From DASXUG01 sp964620425 (GTDB lineage Bacteria; Pseudomonadota; Gammaproteobacteria; Burkholderiales; Methylophilaceae), in contig CAZUGV010000019.1 in the NCBI GenBank assembly GCA_964620425.1, positions 1 through 14,584 on the forward strand: a DNA stretch of 14,584 bases, given 5' to 3'. The notes below the pieces were generated by a model, which had not been told where the DNA came from, did no database searches, and worked only from the letters and a program-made list of their open reading frames with translations. Numbering within the stretch: the stretch's first letter is position 1; every line of letters begins with the position of its first letter. Position numbers and translations under genes: made by a program. Below are positions 6,310-11,915 of the stretch, one piece after another.

Positions 6310-7860
6310 ATGGCATTAGACAATACGATTAAAACGCAACTTAAAACCTATCTTGAAAAATTAACGCAACCGATAGCGATTAAAGCCTCTGTAGATAACA
6401 GCGCAAAATCCAACGAGATGATGGAGCTGTTAAATGAGCTAGCCAGCTTATCTGACAAGATCCATCTAAGATTTGAAGAAAATGAGCGCACGCCCTCATT
6501 TGCGGTCAACAAACTATCTGGCGGCGTGGGGATTCGTTTTGCGGGTATTCCAATGGGCCATGAGTTTACTTCGCTGGTGTTGGCTTTATTGCAAACAGGC
6601 GGGCATCCACTCAAGTTAGAAGCGGAGAAAATTGCGCAAATTGCTGCGCTGGAAGGCAAATTCCATTTTGAGACTTATATATCACTCAGTTGCCATAACT
6701 GCCCAGAGGTTGTACAGGCGTTAAACTTAATGGCAGTGATAAACCCCACCATCACCCACGTAATGATTGATGGTGGCGTATATCAAGATGAAGTCACAAA
6801 CCGTGGCGTGATGGCAGTGCCTACCATTTTTATGAATGGGGCAGAATTTGGTGCAGGACGTATGGGTGTGGATGAAATTTTACCCAAGCTGGATAGTGGC
6901 GCAATCGCGCGGGAAGCGGCAAAGCTAAACGAAAAAGCGCCTTACGATGTGCTTGTAGTTGGCGGCGGGCCAGCAGGTGCATCAGCCGCAATCTATGCTG
7001 CACGCAAAGGAATACGCACAGGCATTGTGGCAGATCGCTTTGGTGGGCAAGTGATGGATACCATGGGCATTGAAAACTTTATCTCAGTCAAAGCCACTGA
7101 AGGGCCAAAACTTGTTGGCGCGCTAGAAGAACACGTGAAAAGCTACGATGTGGATATTATGAATTTGCAACGTGCACAAGGATTAAGCAAAGTAGCCGAT
7201 AGTGATTATCTTGAGGTGAAACTGGAAAGTGGTGCAACGCTTAAAAGTAAATCGATTATCGTCGCCACAGGGGCGCGTTGGAAACAACTCAACATCCCTG
7301 GTGAAAATGAATATCGCGGCAAAGGCGTTGCCTACTGCCCACATTGTGACGGCCCTTTGTTTAAAGGCAAACACGTTGCGGTGATTGGAGGAGGCAACTC
7401 AGGCGTAGAGGCCGCAATTGATTTGGCGGGGATTGTTGGCCAAGTGACGTTAATTGAATACAACGACAAACTGCGTGCGGATGCGGTGTTGCAAACAAAA
7501 CTCGCTAGCTTGAGCAATGTCACTGTAATAACCAACGCACAAACTTTAGAGATTACAGGCGAAGTCCAAAAGGTGAATGGCCTAATCTATCGTGACCGCG
7601 CCACAAGTGCGGAACACACGGTAACCTTAGCAGGCGTGTTTGTGCAAATTGGTTTATTGCCCAATACTGATTGGCTAAAAGGTACGGTCGATTTGAGCAA
7701 ATTTGGCGAGATAGAAATTGGCAGTCATGGTGAAACCTCACTGGCGGGCGTGTTTGCGGCAGGCGATGTCACTACTGTACCTTACAAGCAAATTATTATC
7801 GCCATGGGTGAAGGCTCAAAAGCAGCACTTGGCGCGTTTGATTATTTGATACGTCAGTAG
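6310..7860 (+). CDS. ahpF: Alkyl hydroperoxide reductase subunit F (NADH:peroxiredoxin oxidoreductase)
   Basis: AhpF passes electrons from NADH through FAD and two redox disulfides to AhpC. The 516-residue protein shows the complete layout. An N-terminal double thioredoxin-like domain (1 to about 200) carries the redox pair Cys128/Cys131 in SCHNCPE. An FAD-binding motif GGGPAGASAA begins near 218. The thioredoxin-reductase-type active site Cys343/Cys346 is in AYCPHCDG. The NADH-binding GGGNSGVEAA begins near 360, and the second FAD motif GVFAAGDVT is near 480. Start ATG 6310 has only a weak purine-rich upstream stretch (AAAGAAAAGCGAG), so translation is probably modest. The gene is most likely co-transcribed from the ahpC promoter, since I see no separate promoter in the 77-bp gap. 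Confidence 0.97.
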   Translation: MALDNTIKTQLKTYLEKLTQPIAIKASVDNSAKSNEMMELLNELASLSDKIHLRFEENERTPSFAVNKLSGGVGIRFAGIPMGHEFTSLVLALLQTGGHPLKLEAEKIAQIAALEGKFHFETYISLSCHNCPEVVQALNLMAVINPTITHVMIDGGVYQDEVTNRGVMAVPTIFMNGAEFGAGRMGVDEILPKLDSGAIAREAAKLNEKAPYDVLVVGGGPAGASAAIYAARKGIRTGIVADRFGGQVMDTMGIENFISVKATEGPKLVGALEEHVKSYDVDIMNLQRAQGLSKVADSDYLEVKLESGATLKSKSIIVATGARWKQLNIPGENEYRGKGVAYCPHCDGPLFKGKHVAVIGGGNSGVEAAIDLAGIVGQVTLIEYNDKLRADAVLQTKLASLSNVTVITNAQTLEITGEVQKVNGLIYRDRATSAEHTVTLAGVFVQIGLLPNTDWLKGTVDLSKFGEIEIGSHGETSLAGVFAAGDVTTVPYKQIIIAMGEGSKAALGAFDYLIRQ

Positions 7861-7862
7861 TG

Positions 7863-7907
7863 GGTTTGCAATACAAAGGTAGGGTGACTGCCTTTGTATT
7901 GCAAACC
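7863..7907. terminator. Perfect 17-bp stem between convergent genes
   Basis: GGTTTGCAATACAAAGG (7863-7879) is mirrored exactly at 7891-7907 around an 11-nt loop. It begins 3 bp after the ahpF stop and ends 19 bp before the hydrolase stop on the other strand, so it is placed to stop both transcripts. It lacks a U-tract on either side, unlike a textbook intrinsic terminator. Confidence 0.65.
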
Positions 7908-7925
7908 GATTGTAAGTAAGCAAAG

Positions 7926-10043
7926 TTAAAGTTTTGTAGAACAGTCTTTCTCAGCTAACACTATGTAGCTAATCTCTGAATGTTGATTTAGCCTGATGTG
8001 ATATTGCCCATCTTGATAACTTGCAACGAGTGGTGAATTGGTTTTCGCTTTACTTTGATTACTGCAAATGTTTAAGCCTTTGTTGATGTTGTGAATGTTG
8101 ATTGTTGCTACAACAGGCTCAGTGTAAAAATCTATTTTATTGTCGGCTTGCTTAGAATCTGCAACCAAAGTAATCAGTAAGTTTTTGGCTTGGCGTATGG
8201 GCGCATTTTCAAGGCTCTGCACAGAAATCACCGCATTTTGTGTAGTGGATGCAATTTCTACATCTTTTAACGTGATTTTTGTATTGGCAATTTGCCCAGA
8301 TGCCGCCTGCGTTTTTGGAGTGTTAATCGTTAAGTAGCCCTGCCCCCAGTTGCGGGTTATTTCGCCGCCTTTTGTGGTGGCCTGAGTACTATTTTCAGCG
8401 AGTAGTGATTGATTTTGATTCTGCACATAGATTGCATTTTTAACAATAGCGCTTTTGTTTAGCCAAGGTAGCGCTGTGGTGGTTGGCATGGCGATATTAA
8501 GTTTACCAAGTTCTGTCGCGCTGCGAATAAAGGTTGAGGTGTAAGGTGAAATCGCTTCGTTAAATAAGGCTTGCCCAGCATCTAGCACATAAGTAGTTTT
8601 GGCTTCCGCTACATCACCTCTGCGATACAGCAAAGCAGCAACAGGTGAAGTGGCAGTAATGGATGGGTCAATCGCAGAATCCCAATTGTTAGCGCGCATC
8701 GTTTTTTCATCAAACGGTGATTGCGAATAAGCATATAGCATCATGGCATCCCACCCCTGAAAGCTGGCTTGGCTAGCAAGGTATAGCGGCAATAAATGAC
8801 GGTAGGCTGAGGGGAATGGGTCACTATTCCACTCACTCACGCTTAATGGCTTATTCACCACTTGGGCTGCGGCTATCCAATCAATAAAGTTTGCTTGGCT
8901 ATGCGGGTTGGCTTGCAATAAGCTCGTTGTGCCATTTTGGTAGGAATGCACATCTATCATATCGCCATCAGTCAATGCAGGTAGTGAGCTTGCCCCATCT
9001 TCGCCCCAACTGCTAGTAGTGACAATCGGCACTTTCACCCCCAAACCTTTTAAATGTTTAATCATGCGGGCGTTAAATTGGTGTTGTAAATCATTTAAAA
9101 ACAATTTAGAGGGGCCATGCTCCCATGCCATCCAAGTACGGTCTATTTTGCGCTGGAGTCGATTAATTAAACTATTTTGGTCGGTACTGGGCCAAAAACG
9201 ACTGATATTAAATGATAGATGATGGCGGTCAGCAAATGCACGGACTTTATCCATATAGATTTGTGTGTAAAGTGGATATTGCTTATTCGGTAAAAAACCT
9301 AAAGCACCGTGGTTGGTCACATCATTTTCATTGGTGATGAGGATAGTGACAATCGCTGGCTCATCTTTATAAGCAAGCCCTGTATGGGGGTTGATATGGC
9401 TTAAATAAGCCTCGTTAAACTTCTGCATCGCCGCTTCAATGCTAGGGTTCAGGTAGTTAAAGCCGTGAATATCTACCGTATTGCTTTTACTGTCTTTAAT
9501 GTCATCAAAATTTAAAATATTATCTTGTGGTTTGAGTTGTCGCCCCACATGCAAATCTAACCAAACATAAATACCTTCATCTTTTAAGCACTTAATCCAC
9601 CAATCAATTTTGGCGATTTGTTTAGCATCAATCTTGCCAGAGGTCGAGGTATTGGGGTCGCCAAAAATATTGGGGTTCACCCAAGGCGAATCATGATGAT
9701 GAATCCGCACCAAATTATAACCTAAACTAGAAAGCCGTTTGGCTTGTAGCTTGATGCTTTCGTCTGAGCTAGAAAATAGTGCATAAGCCGCAATCGTCAC
9801 GCCCCAGAGCTTGGCTTGTGTGCCATCTTCAAACACCAATTGTTGACCCTTGGCTTTTAAAAAACCATGCTTGCCAGCGGGGCGCTCGTCTGCATTTAAA
9901 AACGATAAATCAATGGGTGAGGTGGTTAGGCTGTATTGTTTGTTTAGATAACCTGTTTGCACTTCACTATTCGCTAAAGGCGAAAATATAATTAAGCTGA
10001 ATAGCGCTATGCTCGTCAAAATGCGGAATTTAGGCTTTATCAT
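7926..10043 (-). CDS. Secreted clan GH-A (GH5-like) glycoside hydrolase
   Basis: A 705-residue predicted exported protein. An N-terminal signal peptide (KFRILT, then a hydrophobic core to about residue 23) probably ends at ANS-E near residue 26. The catalytic part (about 50-470) looks like a TIM barrel of clan GH-A, with motifs LWGVTIA, NLVRIHHHD (110-118) and WLDLHVG. Glu239 in ITNEND is the likely acid/base, His366 lies in DVHSYQ, and Glu404 in SVSEWN is the likely nucleophile. The last 200 residues or so are Thr/Asn/Gln-rich and probably beta-sandwich. They contain two cysteines near the end that could form a disulfide. The substrate cannot be told; cellulose-like or exopolysaccharide glycans are possible. 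The start at 10043 has only a poor ribosome binding site (ACGAG), but the signal peptide begins there. No sugar transporter or partner enzyme is adjacent. Confidence 0.8.
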   Translation of the reverse strand: MIKPKFRILTSIALFSLIIFSPLANSEVQTGYLNKQYSLTTSPIDLSFLNADERPAGKHGFLKAKGQQLVFEDGTQAKLWGVTIAAYALFSSSDESIKLQAKRLSSLGYNLVRIHHHDSPWVNPNIFGDPNTSTSGKIDAKQIAKIDWWIKCLKDEGIYVWLDLHVGRQLKPQDNILNFDDIKDSKSNTVDIHGFNYLNPSIEAAMQKFNEAYLSHINPHTGLAYKDEPAIVTILITNENDVTNHGALGFLPNKQYPLYTQIYMDKVRAFADRHHLSFNISRFWPSTDQNSLINRLQRKIDRTWMAWEHGPSKLFLNDLQHQFNARMIKHLKGLGVKVPIVTTSSWGEDGASSLPALTDGDMIDVHSYQNGTTSLLQANPHSQANFIDWIAAAQVVNKPLSVSEWNSDPFPSAYRHLLPLYLASQASFQGWDAMMLYAYSQSPFDEKTMRANNWDSAIDPSITATSPVAALLYRRGDVAEAKTTYVLDAGQALFNEAISPYTSTFIRSATELGKLNIAMPTTTALPWLNKSAIVKNAIYVQNQNQSLLAENSTQATTKGGEITRNWGQGYLTINTPKTQAASGQIANTKITLKDVEIASTTQNAVISVQSLENAPIRQAKNLLITLVADSKQADNKIDFYTEPVVATINIHNINKGLNICSNQSKAKTNSPLVASYQDGQYHIRLNQHSEISYIVLAEKDCSTKL

Positions 10044-10079
10044 TTGGCTCGTTTTAATTCGGTTTTATCAATCTGGTTA

Positions 10080-10103
10080 AATGGTTTTTAACATTAAACC
10101 ATT
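10080..10103. repeat. Inverted repeat in the divergent spacer
   Basis: AATGGTTT (10080-10087) and AAACCATT (10096-10103) flank an 8-nt spacer. The site lies between the hydrolase start on the minus strand and the antitoxin on the plus strand. It could be an operator for either gene; nothing in the sequence decides this. Confidence 0.35.
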
Positions 10104-10122
10104 ATGCCAATATTTGCCTTGC

Positions 10123-10153
10123 CCATGTTGGCCATATAAGATGACCCACATGG
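10123..10153 (+). promoter_or_regulatory. Putative antitoxin operator/promoter
   Basis: CCATGTTGG (10123-10131) and CCCACATGG (10145-10153) match as an inverted repeat in 8 of 9 positions. TATAAG, a possible -10, lies in the spacer (10135-10140). An operator overlapping its own promoter is what autoregulated Phd/YefM antitoxin genes show. No strong -35 is visible. Confidence 0.4.
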
Positions 10154-10184
10154 ATTCGCTGTATCAATCAACGGAGAAGTTAAG

Positions 10185-10415
10185 TTGGCACAATTTAATA
10201 TTGCAGAAGGCAAAGCGCAGTTTTCTAGCTTGGTTAAAAAAGCCATGATGGGTGAAGAAATCATTATCGCTAAAAACAACAAGCGATTACTTGGGCTATC
10301 CCCGATTGAGCCTGTAAAGCCGATAAGACCGCAACCCGGCTCAGGCAAGCACGAGATTTTGTACATTGCTGATGATTTTGATGAGACTCCAGAAGGGTTT
10401 GAGGATTACATGTAA
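10185..10415 (+). CDS. Phd/YefM-type antitoxin, now without a functional toxin
   Basis: A 76-residue protein. The N-terminal part (FNIAEGKAQFSSLVKKA, then GEEIIIAKNNKRLLGLSP) is typical of the DNA-binding domain of Phd/YefM antitoxins. The C-terminal tail LYIADDFDETPEGF is the kind that wraps a PIN toxin. Translation starts at TTG 10185, supported by GGAG (10173-10176) 8 nt upstream; no ATG gives the full N-terminal motif. The stop codon overlaps the ATG of the toxin remnant (TAATG), the usual coupling in TA operons. The toxin frame closes after 12 codons, so the antitoxin is either a leftover or serves as a regulator or decoy. Confidence 0.8.
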   Translation: MAQFNIAEGKAQFSSLVKKAMMGEEIIIAKNNKRLLGLSPIEPVKPIRPQPGSGKHEILYIADDFDETPEGFEDYM

Positions 10416-10453
10416 TGGGTCTTTTGTTAGTTACCCACGTATTTTTGTGGTAG
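10415..10453 (+). pseudogene. Remnant of a PIN-domain toxin (12 codons)
   Basis: ATG at 10415 overlaps the antitoxin stop and reads MGLLLVTHVFLW before TAG (10451-10453). Toxins paired with this antitoxin type usually begin LLLDTH-FLWW. The first catalytic Asp is Val here (one-base change GAT to GTT), and the second Trp of the usual WW has become a stop (TGG to TAG). Beyond the stop I see no PIN sequence, and a palindromic repeat begins 30 bp later. The toxin has therefore lost its catalytic residue and the rest of its body. Confidence 0.7.
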
Positions 10454-10483
10454 ATTCAGTCTGACCCTGTTGGTTGGTGTGTG

Positions 10484-10509
10484 GACGGATGAGCGTAGCA
10501 TTATCCGTC
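10484..10509. repeat. GGCGGAT-family palindrome, copy 1
   Basis: GACGGAT (10484-10490) and ATCCGTC (10503-10509) flank GAGCGTAGCATT. It is a slightly diverged, plus-oriented copy of the element at 10532-10566. Such REP-like or MITE-like palindromes occur between genes in many proteobacteria. Confidence 0.6.
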
Positions 10510-10531
10510 GGAGGTGAGGTTAGAAAGGTTC

Positions 10532-10566
10532 CATGCGGCGGATTACGTAAACTCATCCGCCCTACC
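10532..10566 (-). repeat. GGCGGAT-family palindrome, copy 2
   Basis: GGCGGAT (10537-10543) and ATCCGCC (10555-10561) form the core. Read on the minus strand, the ends are GTAGGGCGGA and TCCGCCGCATG, matching the ends of the longer element at 10969-11061. It lies in inverted orientation to copy 1, and its minus strand encodes the last residues of the neighbouring small gene. Confidence 0.65.
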
Positions 10567-10890
10567 GTGCTTATTATTTCGTATTTTATTTAATGCTTTC
10601 ATAAGCAAAGTTGTATCTTCTGGCGGCATACCTTTATCTGTCTTTTGAAGCCACTTGTAAAATGCCGCCTTCATTACCTCAACACCCTCCTCAGTTAAGT
10701 CCGAAGACATTAAAACAAAATCATCGTTAATGTCTTCAATACTATTGATCATCGGGCGTATCATTAATTTGTTATCTTGTAAAAATTTGATAACTTGATA
10801 AAACAAATTTATGTAAATCATCTGACGCCCTTCATTTCCAGGCGCTTGCGTTAGCGCAGCAACCCTAAATATTTGAAATACTTGACTCAT
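10543..10890 (-). CDS. Small protein of unknown function, C-terminus encoded by a repeat
   Basis: I do not recognise this 115-residue protein. It is predicted soluble and mostly helical, with no signal peptide or membrane segment. The middle (QVIKFLQDNKLM) and the later part (SDLTEEGVEVMKAAFYKWLQKTDKG, residues about 63-88) look like amphipathic helices. Start ATG 10888-10890 has AAAGGAG upstream at a somewhat long spacing of 11 nt. The final residues GRADEFT and the stop codon are read from the palindromic repeat at 10532-10566, so the original C-terminus has probably been replaced or trimmed. It lies between toxin-antitoxin genes on the strand of vapBC but over 290 bp from it, so a shared operon is unlikely. 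Confidence 0.6.
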   Translation of the reverse strand: MSQVFQIFRVAALTQAPGNEGRQMIYINLFYQVIKFLQDNKLMIRPMINSIEDINDDFVLMSSDLTEEGVEVMKAAFYKWLQKTDKGMPPEDTTLLMKALNKIRNNKHGRADEFT

Positions 10891-10968
10891 AAACCTAATT
10901 TCTCCTTTCTAGGGATGTTTTTACATTACTAATATCTAATAAATCGCCAGTTGATCTATCTAGCGAGC

Positions 10969-11061
10969 TTAGGGCGGAAAAGTGAGACCGTAAAGGTCTT
11001 CACCGCTCATCTAAGCCGCTAAAGCGGCAAGTTGAAGCGCGAAAACGCATTCCGCCGTATG
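10969..11061 (+). repeat. Long, multi-stem member of the GGCGGA repeat family
   Basis: Outer arms GGCGGAA (10973-10979) and TTCCGCC (11050-11056) enclose three smaller stems. The first is GTGAGACC with GGTCTTCAC, one bulge (10982-10989/10995-11003). The second is GCCGC/GCGGC with loop TAAA (11015-11028). The third is a short GCG/CGC (11037-11048). The outer boundaries TTAGGGCGGA and TCCGCCGTATG nearly match those of copy 2 although the interior is more than three times longer. It resembles a cloverleaf but has none of the conserved tRNA bases. Confidence 0.6.
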
Positions 11062-11183
11062 AAAAAATGGTACGATTTTAATATAAATACCTGTCACGTC
11101 GCCAAATATAGTATTAGCCATATACAAAGTTGTAAATTTAAGTAGTTGGTTTTCTGGTGTAATTGGGGTTCGGAGTACAAGCG

Positions 11184-11561
11184 CTATGTGATTTTTGCCT
11201 TGTATTGCACGCTGTCATGCCCTTTTAAATCAATATCTTGTGTCCACAGAGTTGCATTATTATCCTTTGCGATTTGTAAGATAAGGCTGCCCGCCAAAGC
11301 AAGTTGATGTTTGGCTGAGTACAAAGCGGCATCAAGGGCGGTTTGTGCGTTGAAGGTCACCGATGTACCTTGCGCCATAAAGTCGGCGGCTTTTTGTGCG
11401 GCTTTATCACCACGCTGCAAGGCGACACGCTTGCAAACTTCAAACATGATGATGGTTGGGACTAGCAGACTTTCGGTGCCTTCAAGCACGGGCGCAAAGA
11501 AATCCGCATTGTTGCCATTGGCAAAATACTCTAGCCAGCCGCAGGAATCCACCACATTCAT
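11184..11561 (-). CDS. vapC: VapC-type PIN-domain toxin with a substituted active-site Asp
   Basis: A 125-residue PIN-domain protein; active family members are Mg2+-dependent RNases that cut tRNA or rRNA. Asp5 (VVDSCGWLEYF), Glu41 (MFEVCKR) and Asp109/Asp111 (WTQDIDLKG) are in place. The third acidic position, normally Asp in H-LP-ADS-I-ATA, is Gly91 (HQLALAGSLILQIA). The codon is GGC (11289-11291), one transition from GAC. The fold otherwise looks intact and the frame is open, so the protein may be made but be weakly active or inactive. Its ATG overlaps the stop of the antitoxin gene by 4 bp (ATGA), giving translational coupling. No clear terminator follows. Confidence 0.85.
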   Translation of the reverse strand: MNVVDSCGWLEYFANGNNADFFAPVLEGTESLLVPTIIMFEVCKRVALQRGDKAAQKAADFMAQGTSVTFNAQTALDAALYSAKHQLALAGSLILQIAKDNNATLWTQDIDLKGHDSVQYKAKIT

Positions 11562-11764
11562 ACGCGGTCTTCTTCACGATCAACTTGCGTGTCTATGCCT
11601 TGCAATAAGCCACGCGCGGCGCTCATGGGTTGTTCGGGATATAGCTCGATATGCTCTCCCTGTATGCGTGCTCTGAGTTTTTGACCAACTTTTATATTGA
11701 GCGATTGGCGTAGCTCTTTGGGGATGACGACCTGAAATTTGGGTGAAACGGTGACGATGTCCAT
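11558..11764 (-). CDS. vapB: VapB-type antitoxin, AbrB/SpoVT swapped-hairpin fold
   Basis: A 68-residue antitoxin. The N-terminal 45 residues (VTVSPKFQVVIPKELRQSLNIKVGQKL) are a classic AbrB/MazE-type DNA-binding domain. The acidic C-terminal tail (GIDTQVDREEDRV) would bind the toxin. ATG 11762-11764 is preceded by AAAGGA at 5-nt spacing. The gene is first in a two-gene minus-strand operon with the toxin. Autoregulation is expected for the family, and an inverted repeat lies upstream at 11791-11844. Confidence 0.88.
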   Translation of the reverse strand: MDIVTVSPKFQVVIPKELRQSLNIKVGQKLRARIQGEHIELYPEQPMSAARGLLQGIDTQVDREEDRV

Positions 11765-11790
11765 ATGAGTCCTTTATGGTTAATATTAAA

Positions 11791-11844
11791 CTTTGGTATT
11801 ACAAATTTTATATTGTAAAACTTATTTTATATAGTAATACAAAG
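11791..11844. promoter_or_regulatory. Inverted repeat upstream of vapB (putative operator)
   Basis: CTTTGGTATTAC (11791-11802) and GTAATACAAAG (11834-11844) are inverted copies differing by one extra G, with 31 bp of nearly pure AT between them. The position just upstream of vapB fits a VapBC autoregulatory site. Several TATA-like hexamers lie inside, so I cannot fix the promoter. Confidence 0.4.
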
Positions 11845-11915
11845 TAAATAAAGCCATACACACGCTTAACTTGCTTGCTTATGCCCTAGCTAGTATCTAG
11901 TGCTAAAATGCCAGC

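Noticed and set aside
10094..10366. A minus-strand gene of about 90 codons opposite the antitoxin
   Set aside because: It covers the well-supported antitoxin frame, shows no recognisable protein pattern and is best explained as an antisense shadow.
10973..11056. A tRNA gene or an integron attC site, because of the cloverleaf-like shape and 7-bp closing stem
   Set aside because: It has no TTCRA T-loop, no plausible anticodon arm and no D-loop GG. The attC core boxes (RYYYAAC and GTTRRRY) are missing. Shared ends with another local repeat explain it better.
11311..11676. A plus-strand frame of about 120 codons opposite vapBC
   Set aside because: It is antisense to two well-supported overlapping genes and has low-complexity, cysteine-rich translation typical of a shadow frame.
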